Below are positions 9,627 through 24,600 of a stretch of DNA of 64,000 nucleotides, piece by piece (the stretch's first letter is position 1; each line of letters begins with the position of its first letter). The stretch spans positions 10,350,757-10,414,756 of the forward strand of contig JALMQS010000075.1 in NCBI GenBank assembly GCA_024734495.1, in the 5' to 3' direction. Origin of the DNA: Forficula auricularia. Taxonomy: Eukaryota > Arthropoda > Insecta > Dermaptera > Forficulidae. The notes under the pieces are model-generated. The model did no database searches. It worked only from the letters and a program-made list of their open reading frames with translations, and was not told where the DNA came from. The position numbers and the translations under genes are program-made.

Positions 9627-12600
9627 CTAAAAAAAATGAACATTTTGAAATTTGAAGTAAATAGGTTTTCATTTTCATAAAAAAAAAGCATAAGTATATG
9701 TTATAGAAGAAATTTTAGAAATTGGGGCCGAAGTTGATGGTACTTTGGTTCAATCCAAATGTATGTCGCGGAAAATTCGGAAGCGTAAGCGCTTCTAGAA
9801 GTCAAAGGGATAAATAAACAAATTGGCGAATGTTTGCATCCAATTTGACTTGAACGGTGTGTAATCTTTGAAAATTCTTACTTTTAGGTGCAAATGATAA
9901 GTAGATTATCAACATGCGCCATGAGAGTATTTATAATAAAAAATTGAGGCTGGAAAAAACACTTCTATTTTATATGTTACTAATCCGATATGTCTTTTTG
10001 ATACTAAAATATTAATTAAAAAGTTGTATACAATATGTATCTCACGACATTTCTGAAGATTCTTAGGATTATTATCTCAAATTACAAATTACCTAGATTC
10101 GATTTTCTTTGAGTTTTATTTCATTAAGAACATTATATTAAATTGAAAGTTTCTTTTTGCCGAGAGTAGCAGCATTTTTATAAATTGAAGGAGACAATAA
10201 AAGAGTGTGTCTTCTGCTGGAATTATAAATTTTTAATTTATTTATAACGAGACTATAGTTTCGAGAGCTTTGCCCTCTTCATCATTCTATTACAATTGAT
10301 TCACAGGAATGATGAAGAGGGCAAAGCTCTCCAAACTATAGTCTCGTTATGAATAAATTAAAAATGTATAATTCTAGAAGAAGACATCTTTTATTGTCAT
10401 CGGTCTATTACAATTGATTCATAGGAATAGACTGATGAAGAGGGCAAAGCTCTCGAAACTATAGTCTCGTTATAAATAAATTAAAAATTTATAATTCCAG
10501 CAGAAGACATAGTCTTTTATTGTCTCCTTCAAGAACATTATAAATATAATTAATATTCAAACATTTCTCAATTAATTAAAGTTAATAGGCAGACGACTTA
10601 GCCCCAAAAATAAATAAATAAAAAATAAATGAAAAGATATTTACATGAATCATCTTTAAGCAATTAGAACTAGTGAATGATGATTCAGAAGGCTACATTA
10701 CCCACGATTCGATTACACAGGTTTGGAAAAGTTAGTATTATTCAGTTAGAGAGAACATGCATATCGGTGGTAGCACATCTAGCGGAGACTTAAAATAAGT
10801 TTTTCGTGGGCACGGGCATTGGGACTCTCTGAACAGGAATACGAGCTCTGACTCTTGGCACTGATTGCAGACGCTACTCTTGAGCCGATGTGGCAGCGAA
10901 TAAGAAAACAGGCTTTAAAAAGGACAAAATGATGTAATACTTAATCAAAAAGCACTTTGTCGAAATTAATTAAAAGTACATATTTCTGCGCCCCACACTT
11001 TTTGATTAAGTATTACATCATTTTGCACTTTTTAGAAGTGTGTTTTTTAGTTTTTTTTAATATATTAATGATCAAATTTCACCATAGGCTTTCCAGTTCG
11101 AAAATTTTTTCCAGCTGATCAGTCATCAATGCCTACTACTAGTTTTACCTGGGACTCTCTGAACCGGAATACGAGCTCTGACTCTTGGCACTGATTGCAG
11201 ACGCTACTCTTGAGCCGATATGGCAGCGAATGGATTTACTGGTCGTGAACAGAGCTCGATTGTTTCGTTCGGGTCGAACTAGGATGATATAAATTTTGGG
11301 CAAGAAGAGGAAGACGAGTGTGACCATGGCACTCAGTGTGACGCACATACACATGGTGATCACCTGAAAAAAAAAATTAATCATTTTTGCGACACATATT
11401 TTTAAAATAAGTACTTAGAGATTACCCATTACTTTAAGAAGCTTACAAATTTTAATTTCCCTTCTACATTACAAAACGCGTGCTTATCTCGTACATATTA
11501 GGGATAAAGAAAATTTGGCCCAAAGTATTATAAAGAGTTCAATTCAGTGGTCCTTCTTGTGAGGACAATCTTCCTCTTAATAAGAAATATCAGGTAGAAA
11601 ATCTTAATAAATAAACTGACATATTCTGTTCATACAACCTGACCCTCACTTATATTTATTATTTAATAAAATTATTTATAATCATGTAAGGGGGGGTTAA
11701 TTTTTGAATTTTTAGTTTTCTGGGACCCACTGATTATGTATACAAAATGTGGTTGAATTTGGTTTATAGACCTATACCATATTTTCATTTGTGGCCCTAA
11801 ATTTTGAGTGGTTAGTTTTCGCATTTTTAGACTTCTGGAAGCCCACTGATTATGTATACAAAATTTGGTAGGGTTTGGTATAAGGGCCTATATTTTCATT
11901 TTTTGACCCTACGCCCCTCCCCCCATTTTGGGCTGTTAGTTTTCCATTTTTAGTTTCCACGGATTATGTATACAAAATTTTGTTGAATTTTTTCAAATGG
12001 CCTATATTTTTAATGTTTAACCCCTCTCCACCCCCTTAATCTTTGGTCGATATGAACCAAAATCTAATCAGCTCTTAAACTCAATGCACTAAAACAACCT
12101 GTGAAATTTGATTTTGATATTCGCACTAGTTTTTAGGCTAGGTCGTCCACACAAATTTGGTAACCCACGTACTAACAGACTAACAGACATTTTGACAAAA
12201 CAATTATTATCTCAAAAAATATAATTTTTTCGATGTTATCTTATTAGGACTTTTTTGTAGACCGAAATACCATGGTTTCACACAATTTTTTAACCAAAAT
12301 AGTTTCAACAGTTTTTGAGATATTTCAAAAAAAAGAAGCAAAAAAAAACACTTTTTTATGCACCATTACAATACTTGACCATACCCTATAATATGGTAAA
12401 GTAATAAGCTGACTTGTTCTGATGTGGCCATCCACTTGACTTTACCATACAACCTGGCCTCTAAAATTATTTATAATCATGTAGGGGGGATTAGATTTTG
12501 GATTTTTTACTTCTGGTGTCCCATTGATTATGTATACAAAATTTGGTTGAGTTTGGTAAATGGCCAAGATTTTTATTTTTTGGCACCTCCTCCATTTTGA

Positions 12601-15600
12601 GCGGTTAGTTTTTGCATTTTTAGACTTCTGGGGTTCCACTAATTATGTATACAAAATCTGGTTGAGTTTGCTCAAAGGCCCTAGATTTTAATTTAACCCC
12701 CCCTCCACCCCCTTTAATTTTGGGTCGATATGCACCAAAATCTAATCAGCTCATAATCTCAATGGACCAAAACTACGTGTGAAATTTGGTTTCGATATTC
12801 ACACTAGTTTTTGAGCTAGCTCGTCCACAAAAATTTGGTAACGCACAGACTAACATACTAACAGACATTTTGACAAAACAATTATTATCTCAAAAAATAT
12901 AATTTTTTCGATGTTCACTTTTTCGAGCTTTTTTGTAGAGCGAAATGCCATGGTTTAGCTCAATTCTTTTAATTAAAATAGTTTCAGCCGTTTTTGAGAT
13001 ATTTCGAAAAAAAAAACTTTTTTCATGCACGATTACAATACTTGACCATACCCTGTATGGTAAAGTAAAAATTGAATAAACGAGAAATTTAAATAAACCG
13101 ACCAAGTGCGAGTCAGGCCGAATAAAAAGGGCTATTTAAATCTTCTAAATACCTGCTAGGGAGTGGGGCAAACAATGCCCCCACCCCTGGAATGAATTCT
13201 TTTTTTTACTTTGATATTTTATTTTGTACCTGATTTTTTTAAACTTTTTTCATAGTCCACTAAGGATTACATTCTTCTGTAATCGAAAAGAGAAATTAAT
13301 TATTTATTGTGCCACAGAGATTCTTTTTAAAGTCTATTTCTTTTTTTTATTTATTTCTTCGGGATTAATTAATTGTTCTTCTTTTGTCTTAAGTTATAAC
13401 GAGTAAAATATTCTAGTTTTATTTTATTAATCTTAGCCGACATTGAATGTACTTTTATAATTAATTGAAATATCACCCAGTGATTATCCATCTAATTATT
13501 TTAATTAAAAATCTCAAAAGATTGATGATCATATCTTTTTAATGAACAAAAATTAAATTAGCAAAGATTCTTACATATACTTATGGTATAAACAACAAAA
13601 TTAAGTTTCTTACAAAGTGCAGATTGGATCTAATGAAATTTATCTTTCCTAAATCAGATGGGACACTAGTGCCGCCATAAGAGTAGATAAAATGTATCCA
13701 CTCTAGTTTGTGAGATGATTAAGACATCTTTGAAACTACTTCTTGTGTAAAGTAATAATTTCAATTTTAAATAAATTATACACATTATTAATTGAAGTTG
13801 TTTTTCAACAGTCTTCACTAGGGATAGCAACGATAAATCGATTATTTTTTTATATCGATATATTTCCAAAATATATCGAAATATAAGTATCGATATACTT
13901 CTTGCGATATATATCGAATATCGATATATGCCTTGAGATATATATCGAAAAATATATCGTCATTTTTTTTCACTTGCAAATACTCAAAATAATGCTGCAA
14001 TTTTTTAATTGCACAATTTTATCCAAAACTTTTATATCACAACATAACAACTATTAAAAAAATACTTTGACTAGGTACTCTAAGCTTAAAATAAGCTGAT
14101 GTGTTCTGATGTGGCCATCCACTTGACTTTACCATACAACCTGGCCCCTCACTTATATTTAATATTTAAAATAAAATTATTTATAATCATGTAAGGGGGG
14201 TTAGTTTTTGCATTTTTAGACTCCTGGGGGCCCACTGATAATGTATACAAAATTTGGTTGAGTTTGGTACTAGAGCCTAGATTTTCATTTTTTGACCCTA
14301 TACCCCCCCCCCCCTATTTTGGGCGGTTAGTTTTTGCATTTTTAGACTTCTGGGTTCACACTGATTATGTATACAAAATTTGGTTGAGTTTGCTCAAATG
14401 GCCTAGATTTTTCATTTTTAACCCCCCCCCCCTCCACCACCCTTAATCTTGGGTCGATATACACCAAAATCTATTCAGCTCTTAATCTTAATGGACCAAA
14501 ACTACGTGTGAAATTTGGTTTTGATATTCACACTAGTTTTTGAGCTAGCTCGTCCAAATTTGGTAACGCACAGACTAACATACTAACAGACATTTTGACA
14601 AAACAATTATTATCTCGAAAAATATAATTTTTTCGATGTTCACTTATTAGGGCTTTTTTGTAGACCGAGATGCCATTGTTTCGCCCAATTTTTTTAATAA
14701 AAATAGGTTAAGCCGTTTTTGAGATATTTCGAAAAAAAGAAGGAAAAACACTTTTTTCATGCACGGTTACAATACTTGACCATGCCCTGTATGGTAAAGT
14801 AAAAATAAAAATCTATGTCATGTATTGTAATAGAGAGGCGGAAAAATACCATAATACTAAAAAAATTGAGACAAAAAGACTGTCCAAGCTTTTGTTTTTG
14901 GAATCACTTTGTGGAAAGTAGTTTTTTCATGTTTTTTATGTTTTTTTAAGCTAATTTTTAAATTTAAGAAAATGTACTCCATATGACTATTGACTAGTGT
15001 TTTTGTTATAATATATAACCTTAGGTGAAACTAACTTTGAATATAAAAAAAAAATATGTTTTTAAGATTGAATTATTTTTACTATGATAGAATGTTTTCA
15101 TTTCTCAATAAGTTGCAATTATCGTCCATAATTTCAATTCAAATCGGCCATTTATCAAAGTCTTCTTATCTATTCTCTCCAAGCGTCCATGCTTCACATC
15201 CATACAACGAGTATGTTCATTTGTCCATACATATTTCTTAAGCAACATTACGGTATTTTCTATTTTAAATAATGAGGGTAATCATTTTAGTTTTGAAATA
15301 AATCCTTTAGCTAGCGTATTGAACAATATTAAGTAATAACTTATTATGACCTTAATTGTTACACAAAACCAATTTTAAAAATAATTTAAATATTTAAATC
15401 TAAACTAAATATCTTATATTATCTATTATTATTCACCTTGGAGTCACTCCCAAAATAAATGGGCACAAAGGCAATCCAAATCACACAAGTGGTATACATT
15501 GCAAAGCCTATAAATTTGGCTTCATTGAAATTTTCTGGAACATTTCGTGTTTTGAGCGCGTAGAGGGTGCAGAGGCCAATGAGTATAAAATCGAATGCTA

Positions 15601-18600
15601 AAGGGGTGACAACCCCAAGAGGTGTGGTGTTACAAGCGAGAACAACTCTGTCCAATTGGGGAAAGAGATGGGCTGGACCAGCAGGTTCCAGCAAGAGCAT
15701 AGTGCCTGCCACTCCTGCTTCCAGGCTGATCAACAGACTGGTGATGACCACCTGAAAGAAAGGAAATATCCAAAATTAGAATCACGTATTACATAATATT
15801 TTATTTATTTATTTATTTATTTCCGCCTTTCCCTACTCGGGTTTAAGGCTTACATGTGCATACAAAATTATTTTTTCTTCTCCCTTTATATTTTACATAA
15901 TATAAATCTATTAAATACTAGCTGACGGCCGGGCCTTCGGCACAACATACTCGTATGTCCGTTTGGTGCTCCGATTGGTATATCTAAATTTTGGGCCAGG
16001 TTTATAATATTGATCCCTTAACCAAAAACAATATTGACAGTTGAAAGATTTCCAAAAAGCTATTATCGGCCATCTTGTTTGTTTGGTTTTACCCCCAGAG
16101 AGGTGCTGGCGTTGTTTCCTCGAAAAAATATTTTTTACATGCCACAGGTGTGATATCTATAAAAACACTCGTGTATTTGAATGAAATGTTGTGTGAAAAT
16201 TTCAAAGAAATAGGTGAAGAACTTTCGGAGATCCTTCAACGTATCAGTTAAGCGTAACAGTACATTTTTATTTATACTATATAGATTAGTCCAGATTAAT
16301 TTGCCGCAACGCTGACGTAATGCCACCGACAGGAGCGCCGTCGGCATATTTGCGGCAAATTTGAAATATAATCGTAATTTGGACTCGAATTTTGAAATGA
16401 AAGACTCCAATTGATTTTTAAATTAAGAACCATTAAATATATTGATAATTATTCCTCCTCCCCACCCCCCTCACCACTCAAAAATTAAATATTCAATTTG
16501 CTTTTCTTTGCGCACAGAAAGAGCGCAGGCCCGAGTTTCTCATGGCAATACTGGAGCAGCCTGTCATACAAACAACACCTGATCTCTTTTAAATATTCGG
16601 AGCCTTATATCGATTATCGATCCCAAATTTAAAAAAAATGATATAATATAATTCTCCTCCTCACACGATCCCACTTATTTAAATAAATCTACATATTTCC
16701 ACACAAAAAATATCACAATGCTGTAGATTATAGAAATAAGAAATACTCCCAGATTTATATCTAGATTCTCATTTCTGTAGCTGTGTCAGGACGAAAATGA
16801 GGCGAAACTTTTAAGAGAGTATGTATTTTCGGGAGTTTACAGGTATACATTTGGAGTGTGGTTTTTTAAGAGGAATAAAATTTTTTTGGACCGAGACGCC
16901 GCCCGCCAGGCCACCAGCTCCGGAGGGGAGTCGAGCTTCGGAGGACCCGAAAAGCTCGTATAGATATAAACAGCTCAAAAAACAAAAACTATATTGTTCT
17001 TATCAAAGAGTCATATTCTCATTTTAATATATTTCACAAAGTGTGTTTTGATTAATACTTAATTAATTCTATTTAAATATAAATAAATCCCTGGGGCAGG
17101 CCGTATGAAGATGTAGATTTCGAATGAGCTCTACCCTCCTTTAGACTGCTCCTATCAAAAACTTTTCAGACACAAGTTGTAAAGGTTAATTAGTAGAATA
17201 TCAACCATTTACAACCAAACTGGTATCATTCATATTAACGTTGTTATGAATTTTTCAAGATATCAACCCCCTCATTTCCACCCCTGGGGCTAAAGTCACC
17301 AAAAACTAATCAGTTCTTGTTTATATCAAGACTAAATTTTATTGCAATCGGTTGAACTTTGGGGCCTGCAGCGCACCCTCAAAATTGCGATACATACCCC
17401 CACATACCCTCATATATATTGAATACTAGCTGACGACCGGGCCTTCGGCCCGGCGTCACCAACCCCTGGCGGGGAGCGTCTCGTTCATACCAATTTAATA
17501 ATTGAAATTTAAAATCTTACTGTAAGTATCGAAAGAATGTGCTGAATGAAATTGATTCAAAAATAAGGAAGAATAAGGAAAGATTTATTTAACACATTGC
17601 CTAAGCACGATCACTATCTGACCAATCAGAATCGTTCTAATAATTTAACGCTTTGGCATTGGCTATGCACTGGCCAATCAGATCGTTTCCACATACATAT
17701 ATATCCACATACTTTTCTATTTTATATATATAGATATATAAACTTTTGAATGGAGAGTGGTTTTGGGGTCTAGGGGCCATGATCGGAAAAAATATAATTA
17801 AATTTTCCGGAAGTCGCACCATGAGAGTGAGCGAAATCTACCTAAAAAATAGAGAATAACAACATAAATTCATAAATTGAAATTTAAGGGATCCAATGTT
17901 TTGGATTATTATGACTCCTTCGACTTAATTCTACTTCATAATTAATTACTTTAAAAAATAAGTGCTGTACTGATGTAGCTAATGAATATCTCAATTACAA
18001 TAATGAATGACTCAGGTGGCGGATTATTATAAAATAATTAAATACCTAGTTAATAAATATCTCAGTTAAAAAAATATTGACTATATTGGAAAATTAATTT
18101 GACTTCAATTTATTATTTCACTGATGAATGAATTTGGAATTGTGGCCAACACACTTTAGAATATTCCTTTCGTCATCACAACGCTTACATTATTTGTTCA
18201 ATATACCTATCTTATAAATTACTTTAATTTATTTATTTATTTAGTTAATAAACTAGTCTCTCGTAATAAAAAAAACATGAAAACTGATTATTCCTATTTT
18301 TTTTTTTTTTTTTTGTTAATTAAAGTAAACAAACTATAGTTGCATGCTATAGTTGCGACCACATTGTCGATTCCCAACAGGTGAGATCGTGGTCAAACAC
18401 TTTACAATATACCCAGCGGTATATTGTATAATGAAATTGCAAAAAGAGACGAATTGGAGAATAAGGGTAGAAATAATATTTTATTCATTCTAGTTTTTAT
18501 ATAAAATTTTTATTTAAATATAATTTATTAAAAAAATAACTTAATAATAATTTCTTTTCAAATAGATTAGTCTAAATATAAATTATTTAGCAAATTTTAA

Positions 18601-21600
18601 TAGTAAAAATAAATTAAAATTTGAATTTACATAGAAATGAGAATTAATGCGTTACTTTGGGTGAACCTTTAAGAATTGTTTAATAATATCTCTGTTTCAG
18701 TGGAAAAATAAATAATAATATAAAATTTTACTTAAAAAAATCATTATTTGAAACTGACACGGAACGAACAAGAACAGGAGAAATTGGAGAAATAGAACCA
18801 CAAAAGGGAATAGAAGAAGAAAAAGGCAGAGGGAGAGTCTGAACAAGACGTCGAGAGATCATTCATACTATAGGAAGAGAACGTAACACATCCTATGCAA
18901 ACTTTCTTTCTATAGTTAACATTCGAAGCAAGAGATTCTGTCTACAGACTTCACTCTCCACACATCATTCTAGAGAGATCATTCCAGACGGAGCTTTCAT
19001 CTTCCAAACTTATCCACTCAAAATTTCTCAATCTATCCATCCTTCTACTTGGCACATACTTATCTCACAATATTTCCTATATTCCACTCGATATATAAAT
19101 ATATCTGAATTGGAGTCCATTAAACACCGGCTATTTCTACGAGACACCTAGAATTCCTTCTTTCAAAGCGCACCTGCATATCAAATAATCGGTGCCGAAG
19201 CTATAATTCGGTCTCAAAGAAGACGGCAGGAAGATAGGACCATTCCAAGAAGAGGGAATTATTATCAAAAGAGGAAATTACTACAGTGAGAAGATCAAGA
19301 AGCGATTCTAACGGCTCAGCCCACCAAAGGAGTGTAACAAATCTTACATTAATAATCCAATTTCTATAATAACCCATTCTAGTTCTGTTAAATTCAAGAA
19401 ATGATAAAAATAAATTCACATTATTAAATATTAAATAACTCTAATAAAAATCTTTATTATCATTGAAAACTTCACATCCCTCCTTTTAATATTATTTTAT
19501 TTTGTTTTTTTATTATTCTTAATCAATTTTTTTATTAATTTTCACACTAAAATCAGTAACGTAAATTCACAGTAAAATTCAATCAATTTCAGAGAGAAAG
19601 CACTAAGAGAGAATACCCTGAGATACACCCACCAACATCCAAACTTCATTATAACTACTGCATGGTGTAGGTGCGTGGGATATCCAAACTTCATTATAAC
19701 CACTGCACACTTTCCTGGTCTAATGTAAAATAAAATAAAAGAAATAGGTATATTTATTTTTTTGAAGGTAATAAAACATAACTGAGAATCAAACATATTC
19801 ATTAGACAATTTAAAACTATTTAAATGTGAGGCGACTCACTTTGTTTGGCAGAGCTAAGTGTAACAAAATTGATCTCACTACACGAAAATAGTTTTCTAA
19901 ATGAACATCAGTATTTCGTATTCTCACTTCTATTTGAATCATGTAAAGCTGGTGAATAAATATAATGTAGTAGTCAGATATTCAACGCCTGTAAACGCAA
20001 CCCGCACTATAGGGTGTTCTATTCGAATGCATACCCTTCACTTTACAGGCGCGACGATGAATTACTTCAATCAAAGGCTTGCTTAATTATGTCGAAAACA
20101 CACCTACATGTCTTTCTGTATCTTTTAGCCAGTCGTGAAACCAAAAAAAAATTGAAAGTAATGGAAGGCGCAGCCCAGGGATAGTGAGGAAAGAATAAAT
20201 TAACACATATCAAATAAGGTGTAATTTATTGGATTCCTTCCTTTCTTCCCTTTCAAACCGACGTTTCGGAGTTCGGAGGATTCTTTCCTCCTTCTTCATG
20301 GTTTCAAGGGGTCAATGAAGGAAACAAATAAAATGCTTCCTTCCTCTCTCCACAGCAGTGTTTAAAACTTTTTTCTTCCTTATCAGAAGCATAGAAAAAC
20401 ATTTTTTTTCTTCATTTTCTTAATTGGGCTGTCTTTCATTACTTTCAATTAAAAGTTCTACCAGTCCGTCTCTTTTCAAATTTCGTTGAAAATTAAAAAA
20501 AAAGTTGAAACTTTTTCAAGACTCCATATGCCCACCTGTTAGAGTCGCCTTAATAATAAACTTATATATAATAAATTCTATACCTGGGAAGTAGCAGACA
20601 TAAATCTTGGTTTACGCGTTGGAAATCGTTTCTTACTTCCAGCCAGAATTCGAGCAATCCGATTGGTTTTTGTTAATAGTGAGGCATAAATCATGGCGAA
20701 ACTTAGTCCTGGCAGTAATCGGCTAAGAGAGCAGGTAAGCTGAGACGGCCGTGCAAGGATTGGAAAAGTGGCTGCATGGGATAACGTCATGCCCGCCAGG
20801 ATGAGGTAGCTGAGCTCGCGGGTGGAAGATTTCACTACCGGGGTGTTGTTGTACCGTACGAACACCACCCCGGCAAATGCAGTTGAAAGAAAACCAAGGC
20901 AAGAGAAGGTGATCGCGACAATCGCTTGCGTATCAGACCATTGGACGAACTCCTCCCGAATGGCATAGCAATCTGCAAATACAAAACAAAACTTAGAATA
21001 AATTGAAATGATTTTTTTTACCGAGAGTAAGCAAGTTTCGTTAAGGGAGTATGGTGTGTGCTCTTGGTGAAACATATTTAAATAAAGTAAAGAAAATTTT
21101 GAAAAATTTAAGAAACTTTTTCATCATCATTGAGTGTACAGTCCTAAGACTGGTTTGATGCAACAACAACAAGTTGAAAATCATGGGTGACTGCTTGACA
21201 CATCCTTGTCTTACAACTTTTTTTATTTTGGCTTCTCTTTGCTCATCTCCAATATTTATAATTGCCGTCTGGTTTTGATATAGATTGTAGATTAGTCTTC
21301 TCTCCCTGAATTTTATTCCCGCCTGTTTTAATATTTTAAACTTTTTAAAATTTAAAATATAAAATACTAGGTAGGGTTCACAAAAAATCTACCTAGTATT
21401 TTATATCTTCAATTTTAAAATTTCTTTCAATATTTTCTTTACTTTAAGGGAGTTCGAGACAGCTTATCTATCTGGTTGATCTACGAAAAAATCTTTTTTA
21501 TTTTTGCAGAGTGACAACTTCTGCATACTAAATGTTTTAATAAAAAAAATTGTCAATAATGAGTTTTTTTTTATTTAATTAATGTCACCGGAAACAAAGC

Positions 21601-24600
21601 CCATTTAGACAGCACATAAGTAGAGTGTTAGTATGGTTAGTGAAGGAGCCGAGTTTTCAGCCGGCAGAAATTTTTATTTGCCAGCTAGGATCGATCCCCG
21701 GACCTCCACTTCAATATCGACATAATCGATCGATGCCGAAGAGAAGCCAGTGGGTTAGCTGACTGAACTACCCGACTCCCCAATAATGAGGTTAATTTCA
21801 AATAAAAATCTTTGTTTTGATAATATTAATAAAAAGAATGTTGAGATAAATTTTTTCTCAATATAAATACATTTATTTAACACAAAAATCGATTTCAAGA
21901 AATAGAGTTGGAATTCTACACTATTGCTTTTGTTATATTCTGTTGGGTGCAAATAACTTGTTATTTTTACATTTATGAATAACTAATTAACTAGACTGTC
22001 AAATCTATTGGCAAATGTATCATTCGATTCATAAAAGTTGACTTATTGATCTGTGTAAATTTGTTAAAAATGGTATAATTTGTATAGAAGTTTTTTAAAA
22101 GTTAGGTCCATTTACTTCCATGTTAAAACGACAATTTTCAATCATTTATTTCTCGGCAATGGGACAGACGATCAACTTCAAATTTCGGGAATAAATCTTT
22201 AATACATCAATGATTCGATGATAAAAATTTGAGAATTTTCTTATAAAAATTATAAACAGTCCCTAACCTCCTTAAGTAACCAAGTTAATTATTGATTCTT
22301 AAGAATAAACAATGCGCCTGTCCTCTGCTTGAATCAATTACATTTATTTACAATCTCATTGATTTTCACTTATAAAACAAAGTACTCAAATGTTTATTAA
22401 GAACATCTGTTATCTAATTATTGTCGAATAGGGTGTGTGGGTAAAATTTTGAAATTACTCGGTAAGTCCAGGAGGCAATCTGTATGAAAATAGTATTTAT
22501 TTTCAATCATGATTTGTTTTCTATTTGTCTGTATTTCAACGAGTATATCGGAATTTGATATCCAGGATAACTCAAAAACGAAAAGTAGTAGAAATTTCGT
22601 TTTGGTGCCAAAATGTTTCAATTCCAATGCGGGAAGCTGATTTATTTAGGGCTCTCTAATCTCAGTATTTTTGGTATAAAAATGCACTAAATATATTATT
22701 TTTATTGATTTTATTGTGATTTTAAAGAGTTGTTATATTAAAAGCACAAGCTATTCAATTTTAATTGATTAAATTTCTGTAATTTAAAATTCTTCTCTCT
22801 AAAAATCTGGCCACCTCTTCGTGAAAATTTACATTATCAATTATTTTTCTCTTCCAGTCGATGATTGAATTTCTCTGGAACGCATTTCCTCATTCTTAAG
22901 ATCTTCTTTAATATATTTTAGTCGCCGTAATGTGGAAAAAGTTTTTGACTAATTCTTTTATTTTTGTGATGTTTCTTATTCTTTATAGAAACATCGCACA
23001 GCTTTACTTTATTTATAAAAAAAAACCCCGATTGAAATAAAGGAAGGGGATGTAAATTAGTCATATCGCAAAATAAATATTTTAATCGTTCATATCTCGT
23101 CTTCAGTAAGTCGCAGAGCCTTGAAATTTGAAACTTAAGCTATATAGAGGCTGCAAGAAGTACCACAAGATTTTGGCTAAAATAAAAGTACCGGAAGTTG
23201 GTGTTTACGTACGTACCCCCTCCTGCGTTTCGCAACCATAAATCTCAGAGCTAACAAATTCGAAACTTAAGCTCGATATAGGCTAGAATGAGTACAGCAA
23301 GCTTTTGCTTGAAATTGGAACACCGGAAGTTGATATTTACATTAAATATTTTTCGTTTTTTTTTTGTTTTTTTTTTCACAAAAACGGCACAAATGATTTT
23401 TTTTTTAAATTGGTGTACTTATCAAGTGTGATGAGTTATTAGTCGTGTATAGATTTTAATCCGATTGAAATAAAGGAAGGGGGTGTAAATTAGGAGTGTC
23501 GCAAAATAAATATTTTAATCGTTCATATCTCGTCTTCGGTAGGTCGCAGAGCCTTGAAATTTGATACTTATGGTATTTAGAGGCATCGCTCGGTGCTCTA
23601 GGCATCAATTATTATTTCATAAAAAATAGATGAATTTTTTTAATTTATAAACAACTAGCGGAGGCGTCCTATCGTCACAATATTATAATTTAAATAAATA
23701 CGAAGAGAGAGAAGGCCAATTTAAATCTTCTGATATATAATATAACCATAGATATCTACCACCTATGATTTAAATTGACCTTATCTCTTTCGAAATTTAT
23801 TTAAATAAAATAAAAGATGTTAGATCTGATAATTAATTAAAAGAGATCATATATAATAGTTTCAAAGGTTTGACCTTCATCGTTACTCTTTTTAATTAGA
23901 AATATTTTATCTGTTATTTCTCATTTGGTTAATTATTGATTGGATATTTAGAATTCGTTCTGTAGTCATTGGAAGTTAGCCCATATAAATGATTAACCAT
24001 TTTTTGGAATACATCATTCTGGCCTTGGCCGTAACTTTTCAACAAAGGAAAAAGGGAGAGAGATCTGGGCCTTTATCCTTCCTGCATTTATTTACATTCT
24101 TGAACACATTCTTAGCAAATTACTTGTTAAAAAGTCGATTTTGTTATTTAAACATTGATCTGAATAGATTAAAAATTCACAGTTAATTGGACAATGTTTT
24201 TTGTTGAAGCTCTTATTCAATTTTTGTACAACGTTTCGTCTATCTCGAGACTTTTTCAAGCACTCAATTGGTTAGAGCAACATTGGTTGAGATAACAATA
24301 AAAATAATTGAGACATAGTAGAATTTTTTTCTTTTTAGATTGATCTGAATATTTATTATACGATTTCAAGATTTCTAAAGATTCAATTGCACTTATTAAT
24401 GTTGGATCATGATCGGCTTTAATTAGCTTGATTCCTGGACCATCTGGAAACGAGTGATTATTTGAATTCAGAGTTCAGCTAAAGAATTTCATTTTTTTTC
24501 GTTTTTTAAAATCGCGAAAATGTTTGGCTATTCAAATTTTTAAATTTCTCTCGGTTTTTCCTACATACATCTCGTCACAGTCATTTTGCATTTTAAACTA

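Noticed and set aside
10820..10901. Functional mutually exclusive alternative exon
   Set aside because: Donor lost and no acceptor at its left border in transcript sense; treated as a duplication until RNA data show otherwise.
16135..16410. 91-codon minus-strand frame
   Set aside because: Lies at the edge of a dispersed CTAGCTGAC repeat, has no recognisable domain and no splice or phase link to the receptor.
18340..19440. Full LTR retrotransposon
   Set aside because: No second LTR, no gag or pol peptides; kept only as a weak possible remnant.
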